Assembly: GCA_958299035.1 (NCBI GenBank)
Contig: CATQJL010000316.1
Location: 50,693,516-50,757,515, forward strand
DNA from: Cylicocyclus nassatus
Lineage: Eukaryota > Nematoda > Chromadorea > Rhabditida > Strongylidae
Length of the DNA stretch: 64,000 nucleotides
Reading direction: 5' to 3'
Part shown: positions 56,701 to 59,037 of the stretch, in pieces
Numbering within the stretch: the stretch's first letter is position 1
Layout: the number at the start of each line of letters is the position of its first letter
Notes under the pieces: generated by a model
Told to the model about the DNA's origin: nothing
The model's input: only the letters and a program-made list of their open reading frames with translations
Database searches by the model: none
Translations under genes and position numbers: made by a program

Positions 56701-57768
56701 TCTTTTGCACGTAAGCGAAAAAAGAAGCATGGTATTATGCATTTAGAAGACTCGTGATTCATTAACTTATTTACTGGTCGCAGTAGGGTCGATTCTGAGA
56801 ATTCAACAAATTTCCTTGTTTAATTCCCATTGAAGTGCATAGAGCCAGATGGAGAAGAATCGAATACTATCCTAATACTTCACTCCATGAAATTTCATAT
56901 TTTTTGGCTCGCTTTTTGCTAAACGGTTAGAATATTGAAATTATAGTATTTGTCTTGGATATGATTGATATAATGATCTGTAGTAAAAACTGTAAGCAAA
57001 CGAGAAGGTTTCTAGACAAAGAGGAGAAAGGGAATGAATGGGTAGTTTATCGAAACGACAAACATAGCCGGCATTGAACGCATGGATATGAATGCATTTT
57101 ATTCCACGAATGGATAAAGTAATGTCAAGTATGAGAGTTTCAAACAAAAGGTATTTCAATGAAGTGGTGCTCAGATAATTGACATTGTGCCATTTGAGCA
57201 GCTTTGACGAAATTTTGTAAAACCACCATTCTATTTTTCAACGCTTATAACTCGGCGTCCAGAGGCGCTTGGCAGATAACGAAGACAGATTTGGAATGAG
57301 AGTTTGATGCCTGGCAAACTCGTGTTAACTTCATATGGAAAGGTCACATGACCAAATGGACCTCTCTTGTTAGTCTTAAAGTATAGGCCGCAAAACCTGG
57401 TGTGTAAGCTCATGAGTGACAACGCTTTCGATAGCCATATGCCTAATGTACTTGTTATCCAACAGATCTACAATATTGGGCGAAGCGTTTGGCACAGCAA
57501 GATCCAGTAGCAATTTTTTTCTAAAATATGGTAAAATCGATGCGATATTGTGAATGCCATCTAATGCAGGCTAACCTGAAGGTGATTAAGCCCCAGTTTT
57601 CCATTGCACCTGATCCAAAGTTTTCCAATGCAACCAAATCTGCAACAGTGAAAATCAGTACTCCCTTGATAGATTTGGGTACTTTTCCGTTATCTTCTCA
57701 AAGAAAGATATTGATTCTACCCTTGTGCCATATTTTGTTCCAGCTTCACAGGAATCAGTGTCAATCTT
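5714..57768 (-). CDS. M1-family zinc aminopeptidase (gluzincin), multi-exon, partial
   Basis: This is the overview of the exons listed separately below. The product would remove N-terminal residues from peptides using one zinc ion. Seen in order on the minus strand are GAMENWG (substrate N-terminus binding), HELTH with the third zinc ligand Glu in WLNEGFA exactly 18 residues later, [10 protein letters not shown] (transition-state tyrosine), a beta-domain segment starting MGFPLV, a GYYRQNYD segment, and helical-domain pieces [10 protein letters not shown] and [14 protein letters not shown]. Splice phases agree for most neighbouring exons. Family members run to about 900 residues; roughly 450 are recovered. 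The N-terminal beta domain, the stretch after EKYRFH (usually a WxxPL-type strand) and the C-terminus are missing or not recognised. Introns of 51-106 bp alternate with introns of 2.7-22 kb packed with transposons. Whether it is membrane-bound cannot be told because the N-terminus is absent. It could be an ageing pseudogene, but every canonical exon is open. Confidence 0.85.
5811..5900 (-). CDS. M1 aminopeptidase exon ([10 protein letters not shown])
   Basis: Thirty open codons, phase 0 at both ends, read [20 protein letters not shown] and continue EEEDASS. In M1 enzymes the helical domain has a (Y/L)xPW..a...l motif at this point. The acceptor is ATTTTACAG and the donor is a consensus GTAAGT. 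It follows the LLCDAF exon across an 8.7-kb intron. Confidence 0.78.
6899..7655 (+). repeat. Family A repeat, copy 1
   Basis: This starts ACTCATAATAACGGGCTAA, passes a (TGTC/TGTT)n microsatellite (about 6945-7008), then matches 41757-42460 in order. Shared blocks are the CAAACGGATCCA block, a ...GCAAGCCATG block, the CCACCCAAAATACCGA-type block, and a terminal hairpin (AGCCTCTGCC...GGCAAAGGTGAGGCACTGG, about 7612-7650). Similarity to copy 2 is patchy but collinear. Confidence 0.65.
7795..8550. repeat. Inverted-repeat element with about 150-bp arms
   Basis: Arms at 7795-7945 and 8395-8550 are inverted copies. Both carry GTTGAACACTCCA, GGCTGGGTACAT and TTATGGCCCTCGATTC. The spacer holds the tRNA-like block at 7985-8075. 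It is nested inside the 3.4-kb element. Confidence 0.65.
7985..8075 (+). other. tRNA-derived (SINE-like) sequence with A and B boxes
   Basis: TAGCGCAGTGG (7999-8009) matches the pol III A box and GTTCGATTCC (8049-8058) matches the B box, 40 bp apart. A TTTT run follows near 8073. The stems are broken: the T stem has at least two mismatches. It is therefore a tRNA-derived SINE head or a dead tRNA gene, not a working tRNA. Confidence 0.55.
9740..10131. repeat. Family B repeat, copy 1
   Basis: Collinear with 44290-44600. Both contain a ...GCAGGTT...TTTTTCGAT.AACCTCA stretch, CAACATGT.T..CAGTG.CATAGTA, CATCGAG and a TGTGATCCC...GGGATCACA hairpin (here 10038-10069). On the minus strand both copies keep a similar residue pattern (CDPL.I..GS, and a ...RFIEK stretch), a sign of a decayed coding segment of unknown function. 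Confidence 0.5.
10136..10537. mobile_element. Palindromic TTAA-type MITE (family J, copy 1)
   Basis: Ends read AGGCAGCGTCCCACAGACTG on the left and GGGCAGCGTCCC reversed on the right. The copy at 61152-61571 has the same interior, including GTAGACCCCCTA blocks, GCAAATTTCAGGCTTG and a central GCGTCTC/ACGCAGAG core. Flanks are TTGA and TCAA, each one change from TTAA. No protein is coded. Long open frames on both strands (for example 10077-10394) come from the palindrome. Confidence 0.7.
10538..11136. other. No gene recognised
   Basis: Unique AT-rich sequence. The frames at 10547-10864 and 10774-11031 overlap, have no family match and no splice support. Confidence 0.4.
11137..11594. mobile_element. 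Palindromic MITE, family C copy 1 (TTA target duplication)
   Basis: The 458-bp element is bounded by TTA at 11134-11136 and 11595-11597. The ends CAAGGGAAGT / CGAGGGAAGT continue into more than 100 bp of near-perfect inverted repeat (ACTTAGGTCGGCCTTTTGAA, then AGCTGCGAAGC). A 3-bp TTA/TAA duplication is typical of PIF/Harbinger elements, so this is a Harbinger-like MITE by inference. No transposase is coded. Confidence 0.85.
11598..13150. other. Intronic filler with GC-rich islands
   Basis: No exon was recognised. A GC-rich patch at about 12215-12470 shares a TTTTTCCCCAAAAACGAT-type block with 39710-39760. A 16-bp hairpin (TTCACCTCTATACTTC and its partner) lies at about 12803-12842. An inverted pair, CGCACGGACTG / CAGTCCGTGCG, brackets about 12897-13015. 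Frames on both strands around 12140-12632 overlap each other and are not called. Confidence 0.4.
13824..14100 (-). mobile_element. Degraded hAT-type MITE fragment
   Basis: It begins CAGTGGCGGATCGCGGGGGG. It then matches the reverse complement of the inner part of the complete copies at 42849 and 54828 (a GCGAAATTCTT..AAGTTACTTA stretch and later GAAAATTCAAATTAA). The second terminus is not preserved. Confidence 0.6.
14573..14701 (-). CDS. M1 aminopeptidase exon ([16 protein letters not shown])
   Basis: Forty-three codons in phase 0 include [17 protein letters not shown] and FELIRYA. This matches the RAQLIDDAF.LA..G.L.Y segment that follows GYYRVNYD in M1 enzymes. The acceptor is TTTTTAG and the donor is GTGTTA after CAG. 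The intron to the preceding exon is 106 bp. The intron after it runs 8.7 kb and contains the element with long inverted ends at 6.2-9.6 kb, plus several MITEs. Confidence 0.85.
14808..14944 (-). CDS. M1 aminopeptidase exon with GYYRQNYD
   Basis: This 137-bp exon starts with two bases (AT) completing a codon, then reads [18 protein letters not shown], followed by [11 protein letters not shown] and a segment ending LLKQNHT. GYYRVNYD is a strong M1 signature at the start of the helical C-terminal domain; here the Val is Gln. The acceptor is TATTTACAG and the donor GTAAAT. The intron upstream is very long (about 21.7 kb) and must hide at least one more exon or have lost it. Confidence 0.87.
14945..16734. 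other. No gene recognised; one short hairpin
   Basis: This is the start of the 21.7-kb intron of the aminopeptidase. A 13-bp perfect stem (ATTTTTTCCGCAT and its complement) lies at 16332-16378. The 129-codon plus frame at 15543-15932 and minus frames at 15363-15662 and 16013-16252 were checked and show no family resemblance or good splice sites. Confidence 0.4.
16735..17385. mobile_element. Palindromic element with about 140-bp arms
   Basis: The left arm (about 16745-16885) and right arm (about 17235-17375) are inverted copies. Both contain AATAACTCTTTTGT, AGCGAGGTTCAACTTAGAT and a CTAC.GT..TCCTAC stretch. TATAGGGTGTCCCAAAATAA just before the left arm looks like the end of a Tc1/mariner-type MITE, but the matching right end is missing. 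Confidence 0.6.
17599..18338. mobile_element. Palindromic MITE, TA target (family G, copy 1)
   Basis: The 740-bp element is flanked by TA on both sides (17597-17598 and 18339-18340). Its ends read CAGTCGAGTAGATTTCC in inverted orientation and the arms extend about 350 bp. They include CCTGCAGACGCGACAACGCT and, near the centre, GCGTTCAAAGAAG. TA duplication and CAG ends point to a Tc1/mariner-type MITE. A small relative lies at 54196-54409. Confidence 0.8.
18510..19300. repeat. Direct repeat pair, second copy interrupted by a TTAA MITE
   Basis: About 110 bp near 18510-18640 (CTTGTCAGGATCT...CGAAGTAGA...AAATTTGTTGAAATT) recurs near 18810-18901 and continues after the MITE at 19274. Comparison of the two gives the empty target site of that MITE. 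Confidence 0.5.
18906..19269. mobile_element. Palindromic TTAA-type MITE (family E, copy 1)
   Basis: TTAA flanks both ends (18902-18905 and 19270-19273). The ends AGGCGGAGACCAGATGACAA and, on the other side, AGCAGCGGCTTGACAGAATG continue into an arm with ACAACTTTG and a GATATTCATCGTT stretch. The TTAA duplication is the hallmark of piggyBac-group transposition. No transposase is present. Confidence 0.82.
19430..19700. mobile_element. Degenerate family C copy
   Basis: The interior follows the family C consensus (GACATCGAAATAACATCA, GAGTCTT, TTTGCTTAGGAAAAAGCT). The ends are too decayed to place a duplication. Confidence 0.5.
20004..20440. repeat. Palindromic element containing a second small palindrome
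   Basis: The outer pair GCACTACTCCTTATTTGCCC / GGCAAATAGGGAGTAGTAC brackets about 20004-20440. Within it, TTAGCCAATGGGGTGTGGCA at 20235 pairs with GTGCTACACCCCACTAA ending at about 20310. This is a MITE of about 75 bp nested in an older one. Confidence 0.55.
20842..21499. mobile_element. TTAA-type palindromic element with CRE-like core (family K)
   Basis: The ends AGGCAACGTCCACCCAAA and AGGCACCGTCCACCCAAA (reversed) are flanked by TTAA (20838-20841) and TCAA (21500-21503). The interior is GC-rich and carries two TGACGTCAC palindromes in tandem (about 20990-21010) plus several CTCCGGAG units. Long open frames on both strands (20838-21464) overlap almost fully and mirror the palindrome, so no protein is called. 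Confidence 0.72.
21668..22124. mobile_element. Palindromic MITE, family C copy 2 (TAA target duplication)
   Basis: 457 bp, with TAA at 21665-21667 and 22125-22127. The ends CAAAGGAAGTC and CAGGGAAAGTC lead into inverted arms with CTTAACTTAG and TTGGCCTTTTGAA. It is the same length as copy 1. Confidence 0.82.
22128..23566. other. No gene recognised
   Basis: Unique AT-rich intronic sequence. The minus frame 22658-22882 was inspected as a possible missing aminopeptidase exon and does not fit. Confidence 0.4.
23570..24446. mobile_element. PIF/Harbinger-type palindromic MITE
   Basis: 877 bp, flanked by TTA (23567-23569 and 24447-24449). The ends GGCTGCGTTCATACT and GGTTGGGTTCATACT are inverted. 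The arms keep ATTCCCATG, GTGCTGCATGCGCTGCAACC and a TTTTTAACGGCGGGAG-type block. GG-starting ends with a TTA duplication are characteristic of PIF/Harbinger. A second palindrome lies inside, at about 24095-24255. Confidence 0.82.
24450..25616. other. No gene recognised
   Basis: Unique intronic sequence. Open frames at 24578-24784 and 25033-25230 show no family features. Confidence 0.4.
25934..26384. mobile_element. Palindromic MITE with TTA duplication
   Basis: Flanked by TTA (25931-25933 and 26385-26387). The ends CAAGGAAAGGATACC and CAAAGGAAGGATACC are inverted, followed by CAACATTA.TCGGCGAT and GCGCCTTTA in both arms. Its CAAGG(G)AA start resembles family C, although the arms differ. Confidence 0.8.
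26472..29271 (-). pseudogene. RTE-type endonuclease/reverse transcriptase, frameshifted
   Basis: The frame starts [15 protein letters not shown] at 29271. An exonuclease-endonuclease-phosphatase domain follows ([24 protein letters not shown]; 29271-28501), then a stop and a shift. The linker (28440-28076) is cut by a MITE. The RT domain follows, with [20 protein letters not shown] (27570 region), [16 protein letters not shown] and [10 protein letters not shown] (27430-26981). The C-terminal piece has [10 protein letters not shown] and [11 protein letters not shown] (26696-26472), typical of RTE elements. At least three frameshifts make it non-functional. It lies on the same strand as the aminopeptidase. 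Confidence 0.88.
27902..28103. mobile_element. PIF/Harbinger-type MITE inside the LINE coding region
   Basis: 202 bp, flanked by TTA (27899-27901 and 28104-28106). The inverted ends are GGCCCCGGGCAGACTTCACG and GGCCCCGGTCAGATTTCACG. It splits the LINE frame between the RWHKA and KTKSESDRQ segments. Confidence 0.87.
29357..29461 (-). other. tRNA-like 5' leader of the LINE
   Basis: On the minus strand it reads GAGCAGAGTTAGTCAAGTGG at the start, with an A-box match (TAGTCAAGTGG) and further on a perfect B box (GGTTCGATTCC). The first nine bases GAGCAGAGT pair with ACTCTGCTC at 29357-29365, 105 bases apart. That is longer than a normal acceptor-to-acceptor distance, and the T stem is imperfect. 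It is best read as a tRNA-derived promoter block. Confidence 0.65.
29522..30769. other. No gene assigned
   Basis: A minus-strand frame open from about 30445 to 30177 (ends [17 protein letters not shown] and CHPI) faintly recalls the C-terminus of hAT transposases. It is not called on so little. Otherwise nothing was recognised. Confidence 0.35.
30770..32291. repeat. Two diverged direct repeats with G-rich tracts
   Basis: About 100 bp near 30950-31060 (GCCCTAGAAATCTTGCTTCTGA) recurs near 31790-31900 (GGCCTAGAAATTCTGCTTCAGA). Each lies near a G-run followed by GGTCGTACG (30800 and 32006). The second G-rich tract (31955-32010) is long. No gene was recognised. Confidence 0.45.
32295..34186. mobile_element. 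1.9-kb palindromic element with TTA duplication (family H)
   Basis: Flanked by TTA (32292-32294 and 34187-34189). Arms of about 490 bp (32295-32790 and 33275-34186 minus the insert) are inverted copies with many shared blocks such as AGAATGCGACA/TGCGATAATG, TTTCGTTTCCAAAGGCAT and GCCCGCGTTCATTTC. The spacer (about 32800-33250) has no recognisable frame. Confidence 0.8.
33508..33895. mobile_element. Mutator-type MITE with 9-bp target duplication
   Basis: CATGACAGG occurs at 33499-33507 and 33896-33904. The ends GGGGGGCGTATCGTTACGTG and GGGGGGCGCTCGTTACGTGC are inverted, and the arms run on through CGGTCT and AAACGTCGC. The opposite arm of the surrounding palindrome shows the unbroken site. 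A 9-bp duplication is typical of Mutator-like elements. Confidence 0.82.
34190..35747. other. No gene recognised
   Basis: AT-rich intronic sequence with one short GC hairpin (CCGGGGCTTCGCCCCG, near 34582). No exon was recognised. Confidence 0.4.
35748..36325. mobile_element. GC-rich palindromic element, ends CTCAGATAA
   Basis: CTCAGATAATCGCCGGGGGC at the left matches CTCAGATAACCGCCGGGGGC reversed at the right. The interior holds repeated GCGGGC/GCGAGCGCT motifs and three strong hairpins (for example CTCGCGGAAAGTCCGCGAG near 36123). No clear target duplication and no coding frame. Confidence 0.7.
36634..36746 (-). CDS. M1 aminopeptidase exon (MGFPLV... QQRYLL)
   Basis: After the acceptor TTTTGAAG the strand encodes [20 protein letters not shown], then RYLLNTSV. 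This is the classic M1 pattern (MGYPVV...QERFLL) of the beta-sandwich domain. The acceptor is sure. The donor is not: GTCAAG just after the codon for His in EKYRFH would leave one base, and a GT eight bases further on is also possible. The low coordinate is therefore approximate. The next expected strand was not found before 14.9 kb. Confidence 0.8.
36798..36938 (-). CDS. M1 aminopeptidase exon ([10 protein letters not shown] to GTQWTKM)
   Basis: Forty-seven codons, phase 0 at both ends, run from [10 protein letters not shown] to [10 protein letters not shown]. This matches the helical stretch (YL..FAY.NA..DLW) and the TWT segment that follow FRRGL in M1 aminopeptidases. The acceptor is TTGTTTAG and the donor GTAAGC. 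It is separated from the next exon by a 51-bp intron. The preceding intron is 3.4 kb and holds the compact LTR element at 37.6-38.7 kb. Confidence 0.85.
37614..38737 (+). mobile_element. Compact LTR retroelement (1.1 kb) with one ORF
   Basis: Direct LTRs at 37614-37857 and 38495-38737 (TGTACGATAATTTCG to CTCTTCGCA.CA, about 95% identical by eye) flank a 637-bp interior. Each LTR carries GGTATAAAAGG (a TATA box). The left LTR has an AATAAA motif, which reads AATAGA in the right one. The left LTR is followed at once by TGGCGACCACGGAC, placed like a BEL/Pao primer-binding site. A 172-codon frame is intact. No protease, RT or integrase is present, and no matching target duplication was seen. Confidence 0.82.
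37927..38445 (+). CDS. 172-residue helical, gag-like protein of the compact LTR element
   Basis: The start is [20 protein letters not shown] and the end [10 protein letters not shown]. The first 125 residues are rich in charged residues and Leu in heptad-like spacing, which suggests coiled coil. The last 40 are Ser/Pro/His-rich. The position, right after the primer-binding site, and the helical N-terminus suggest the start of a BEL/Pao-type gag, but no domain can be proven. It is fully open while its larger neighbours are broken, a sign of recent age or selection. Confidence 0.65.
   Translation: MSSTLRQEIDIAKRQLLRAIEEAKRERIELPQLQTLNDDELLNIYEGHTSTHDSLFRTYSRIYHFWNEWQKFKLVDPQENQILQQYLAKHGNFRRTLEDTVDTLQRLDHERPLIESELKRKNVNFELYESDADSLSSEIPHSKGHQAATLPHTPKSQLPHNSSRILCNHHSI
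38738..40340. other. No gene recognised
   Basis: Part of the intron between two aminopeptidase exons. A GC-rich stretch at about 39550-39790 shares a CCCCCAAAACGAT-type block with 12420-12440. The minus frame 39096-39434 shows no family features. Confidence 0.4.
40341..40541 (-). CDS. M1 aminopeptidase exon with [10 protein letters not shown]
   Basis: This exon has 67 codons, phase 0 at both ends, from [17 protein letters not shown] to [19 protein letters not shown] contains the tyrosine that stabilises the transition state in M1 enzymes. The EEAMQVDA segment matches the usual run of residues before the peptide-binding helix. The acceptor is TTTTTTAG and the donor GTGCGT. The preceding intron is about 14 kb and contains the BEL/Pao element and several MITEs. 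Confidence 0.88.
40542..41756. other. No gene recognised
   Basis: Start of the 14-kb intron. The minus frames 41428-41763 and 41198-41395 were tested as extra aminopeptidase exons and do not match. Confidence 0.4.
41757..42460 (+). repeat. Family A repeat, copy 2
   Basis: Collinear with 6899-7655. It starts AACTCATAATAACGGGCTAA, has a short (TGTC)n tract and ends with a strong hairpin: CCAGTGCG and CGCACTGG (42420-42457) bracket CCTCTGC/GCAGAGG. A terminal hairpin is seen in Helitrons, but the ends do not prove it. Confidence 0.65.
42849..43169. mobile_element. hAT-type MITE with perfect 8-bp duplication
   Basis: ATACATAT flanks both sides (42841-42848 and 43170-43177). The ends are CAGAGGCGTACTCAGG and CAGTGGCGTACCGAGG (reversed), each next to a G/C run. 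An 8-bp duplication and CAGTGGCG ends are typical of hAT elements. 321 bp, non-coding. Confidence 0.88.
43181..43379. mobile_element. TA-flanked MITE (ends CCCTATTTTCAGGTG)
   Basis: 199 bp between TA dinucleotides (43179-43180 and 43380-43381). CCCTATTTTCAGGTGTATAA and a following GCCGCACC are inverted at the two ends. It lies eleven bases after the hAT MITE. Confidence 0.82.
43382..44239. repeat. Short inverted repeat (43470-43580), otherwise no gene
   Basis: TTGATTCACCTGGCTTGGCT pairs with AGCCAAGCCAGTTGAATCAA about 60 bp away. The rest is AT-rich. Confidence 0.5.
44240..44600 (-). repeat. Family B repeat, copy 2
   Basis: Matches copy 1 near 9.74-10.12 kb. TGTGATCCC motifs occur at 44249 and 44532, the second pairing with GGGATCACA. 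A 158-codon minus frame (44470-43994) contains two GY(R/K)NF motifs and [12 protein letters not shown], the latter conserved in part in copy 1. This hints at an old coding sequence of unknown nature. Confidence 0.5.
44601..45247. other. No gene recognised
   Basis: AT-rich intronic sequence with a C-run near 44693. Confidence 0.4.
45248..45660 (-). repeat. Family D-related repeat with decayed coding-like block
   Basis: On the minus strand the block encodes [20 protein letters not shown], then [10 protein letters not shown]. It ends in a D-type tail (CACACATTCAGCTTACATATAAG-like). A related block lies at about 47570-47700, next to D copy 3. Function unknown. Confidence 0.4.
46118..47188. mobile_element. 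Palindromic MITE split by a TTAA element
   Basis: The ends CAAGGGAACGATCCCAACTT and CAGAGAACGATCCCAACTTA are inverted. After removal of 46140-46584 plus one TTAA, both arms read AACTTAAGGTGG, then GCTGAGCTGATTC and a later AACGTT.AAATGTTC. The outermost triplets (TAC and TTG) do not match, so the target duplication has decayed. Confidence 0.75.
46140..46584. mobile_element. TTAA-type palindromic MITE (family F)
   Basis: TTAA lies at 46136-46139 and 46585-46588. The ends AGGCATGTCCGAAAACTCGA and GGGCAGTGTCCGGGAAAA (reversed) are inverted. The arms keep GATTTTGTGCTT, GGGAGG(T/A).CTCC and GTGAATTCA-type blocks. Its target TTAA belongs to the surrounding MITE. Confidence 0.82.
47195..47689. other. 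Partial MITE end and filler
   Basis: A stretch near 47365-47465 (GAAACGCTTCGCAGATATAAAA ... CGACTAAGTGATCCCTGGCAAG) looks like one end of a family C-type MITE. Its partner is not seen. Confidence 0.4.
47690..48049 (-). repeat. Family D repeat element, copy 3
   Basis: The reverse strand reads AGCTGGCATACCCGGCTCCG, then a TATCCCTATCCCTGT-like head, about one monomer with AAATCGATAAAATCGATACC, and the TCGAATCGATTCAGAAATAA tail. It ends in (CATA/CAGA)n. Confidence 0.7.
48050..48258. mobile_element. Tc1/mariner-type MITE (TA duplication, CAGTCTGC ends)
   Basis: 209 bp with TA at 48048-48049 and 48259-48260. The ends CAGTCTGCTCCAATTGGGAT and CAGTCTGCCCCAATCTTAAC are inverted. It abuts family D copy 3. 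Confidence 0.78.
48259..49215. other. No gene recognised
   Basis: Unique sequence before the BEL/Pao element. Overlapping frames on both strands at 48868-49262 show no domain. Confidence 0.4.
49221..49759 (+). repeat. 5' LTR of the BEL/Pao element
   Basis: 539 bp. It starts with a short palindrome (TCGAGAAACTCGA), has AATAAA at 49608-49613 and a TATATATATA tract near the end. A fold of TCGAGTTTCTCGA type at the LTR start is shared by both LTRs. Confidence 0.85.
50041..52245 (+). pseudogene. BEL/Pao gag with DUF1759 and zinc knuckles, broken
   Basis: The frame starts [20 protein letters not shown]. It shifts near 50180-50190 and runs through the DUF1759 region ([20 protein letters not shown], then [11 protein letters not shown]). 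A stop sits at 50702-50704, with another shift near 50760 and a stop near 50840. From 50854 one frame gives the rest of DUF1759, then a cysteine-rich zinc-knuckle block ([40 protein letters not shown]). After a single in-frame stop at 51619 it continues as a Pro/Ser/Lys-rich tail to 52245. DUF1759 gag proteins coat the particle RNA in BEL/Pao elements. Confidence 0.82.
52246..53213 (+). other. BEL/Pao remainder before the 3' LTR, no pol recognised
   Basis: Short overlapping frames (52422-52856, 52781-53155, 52986-53387) lack RT (YxDD), protease and integrase (HHCC, DDE) motifs. A purine-rich stretch (GACAGACAGAAAGAAGACGA, about 53172) could serve as polypurine tract. Confidence 0.5.
53214..53758 (+). 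repeat. 3' LTR of the BEL/Pao element
   Basis: 545 bp, collinear with the 5' LTR. Differences are scattered substitutions plus a small rearranged stretch near the end. Confidence 0.85.
53764..54195. other. No gene recognised
   Basis: Unique intronic sequence between the LTR element and the next MITE. Confidence 0.4.
54196..54409. mobile_element. TA-flanked MITE (family G, copy 2)
   Basis: 214 bp between TA dinucleotides. The ends GTGTCGAATAGATTTTCCGC and CAATTTAGTAGATTTTCCGC (reversed) are close to the family G ends at 17599, followed by TTAATA.A in both. Confidence 0.72.
54578..54694 (-). CDS. M1 aminopeptidase exon with WLNEGFA, third zinc ligand
   Basis: The exon begins in phase 0 with [14 protein letters not shown], then [13 protein letters not shown]. 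The Glu of NEGFA falls 18 residues after HELTH once joined, as the family requires. The acceptor is TTTCAG. Two GTAAGT donors are possible. The one before 54578 adds [10 protein letters not shown] in frame and is preferred; the one before 54608 would end the exon after ENLRL. The preceding intron is about 2.7 kb and holds a hAT-type MITE and a 1.36-kb palindrome. Confidence 0.88.
54828..55182. mobile_element. hAT-type MITE with 8-bp duplication
   Basis: TGCCATGC / TGTCATGC (7 of 8) flank CAGTGGCGTACCCAGG and CAGTGGCGTGCCGAGG (reversed). It has the same structure as the element at 42849. It sits in the intron between the HELTH and WLNEGFA exons. Confidence 0.85.
55296..56658. mobile_element. 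1.36-kb palindromic element, TA flanked
   Basis: TA lies at 55294-55295 and 56659-56660. The ends AAGTGCGCTTCATAATTATA and AAGTGCGGTTCGTAATTATA are inverted, then ACGAACACCCCAAATTTTGA in both. Arms of about 540 bp are highly similar; the spacer of about 270 bp is unique. A second copy of the end motif (GGTTCATAATTATACGAA) lies inside the left arm near 55474, with its partner in the right arm. No coding frame. Confidence 0.83.
56661..57396. other. No gene recognised
   Basis: Intronic filler. A stretch near 57235-57345 loosely resembles one arm of a family C-like MITE. Confidence 0.35.
57397..57520 (-). CDS. M1 aminopeptidase exon with HELTH zinc motif
   Basis: The 124-bp exon starts with one base completing an Arg codon and then gives 41 codons from [10 protein letters not shown] to [14 protein letters not shown] is the HExxH zinc and catalytic motif. 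The acceptor is TATTTTAG and the donor GTTTTG, after CAG. The intron to the GAMEN exon is only 55 bp (57521-57575). The segment before HELTH ([19 protein letters not shown]) differs from the common RE..LLYD..SS pattern, so this is a divergent family member. Confidence 0.88.
57576..57639 (-). CDS. M1 aminopeptidase exon with GAMEN motif
   Basis: This 64-bp exon encodes (D)[16 protein letters not shown] followed by LITF. GAMEN is the exopeptidase signature of M1 enzymes and its Glu binds the substrate amino group. The acceptor is TTGCAG (reading CTGCAA on the plus strand at 57640) and the donor is GTTAGC. It starts with two bases that complete an Asp codon and ends with two bases (AG) that become Arg when joined to the next exon. 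That phase fits exactly. Confidence 0.88.
57663..57768 (-). CDS. M1 aminopeptidase exon, EAG..FFE..KYP region (probable)
   Basis: In the frame read here the minus strand encodes residues ending [15 protein letters not shown]. This sits where M1 enzymes carry their conserved EAG...FYE...YPLPKLD segment just before the GAMEN domain. A CAG at 57769-57771 could be the acceptor. The downstream boundary is odd. Joining to the next exon in frame needs a single carried G, and no GT donor lies at that point; the nearest GT (GAGTAC) leaves two bases. The choices are a non-canonical donor, a sequence error or early decay. Boundaries are approximate. Confidence 0.5.
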
Positions 57769-58054
57769 CTGCCACGTATCACTACACGTTTAACAGATTT
57801 TACCAGAAGTTTGTTTTACACAACTTTTGTTATCTAATAACAACGACGTACTATTTATCGATGAACAGATCAAACTTGCTCAGATAGAGAATTGGCTAGG
57901 ATTCCGTCATTTAACAAGGGATCGATCCCAACTTAGGGTGGCGAACTGGTATAAACCGATTATTAGAAGCATCTTTATGAGCTGATTCCAAATCTATCTT
58001 CCGTATCTGCGATGCCTTCTCTGGAAAAATATGAGTGGTTAAAAATATAAAGTC

Positions 58055-58650
58055 ACTAGCTGGCATACCCGGCTTCGCCCGGCCCTGTCAAAATGATAAA
58101 GATCCCATCCCTATCCCTGTGCAATCTTTCCTTCCTACTCCTACATGTCAATTCCCTATCCCCGTATTGTTGAAATCAGCGTGCCCACTTTTACCCCCCC
58201 CCCCTGTGTCGACTCTCGTCCCCGTAGCTCAAACGTTGCAAAAAATTGATGAAATCGTTAAAAGTAGTGGATAACTCCGAATACTAATATTTTATTCGTA
58301 ATCAGCATGCTCGAGTCAGCATGCTGCCCCTGCGCCAACTCCCAGCCAGCAGGTGAACTCTGCAAAAAATCGATAAAATCGATAAAAGCAGTAAGTACTT
58401 CTAGAAACTAACATTGTATTCGTAATCAGCATGCTCGATTACTTCCCATGCAAACTCCCAGCCCCGCAGGTCAAAGTTTACAAAAAAATCGATAAAATCG
58501 ATAATTCTGAAAACTAATATTGACACCCGCCGGGGGCCCGAGGTGTATGTGTGCCATGTTTGATCCGGATCGGTTCAGAAATGGAATCTTCTATTCGGAA
58601 CATACGTACAGACAGACAAACAGACATTCAGCTTTATATATAAGTTTAGA
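58055..58650 (+). repeat. Family D repeat element, copy 2
   Basis: The head is CTAGCTGGCATACCCGGCTT. About two 120-bp monomers follow with AATCGATAAAATCGATAAAA. The tail is CGGATCGGTTCAGAAATGGA, ending in CAGACAGACAAACAGACATT. This is the most complete copy in the window. Confidence 0.75.
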
Positions 58651-59037
58651 GTTTCAATGCATAATGTGCTTTGAAGTTAACTCTAGAGTGCATGACTAGC
58701 ACGCTATAGAGTGTACTGGTTTCAAGAAACGCTCCATTCATACGAAACACTAAAAAGTATTTTTGAACAACTAAACAACAAATAGAGTTGTTTGATTAAA
58801 GCTATGAGCAAGAAAAGTCCAAATTTGGCAAATATGCCGCGTCATACCTCAAGAATTAGTTGATCAAAAACAGTTCTTTGTGTTCCTATCAAATGTAAAT
58901 ATTCTTTGCAATCAGTACACTAAATACCATGCTAGTCATGCACTTTCAATCTAAATTTCAAAGCACATTATACATCAAAACCCCAATGTCTTCACACATT
59001 CAACTGCTCACAAGTTTTTCCAGAAAACGGCATCTTA

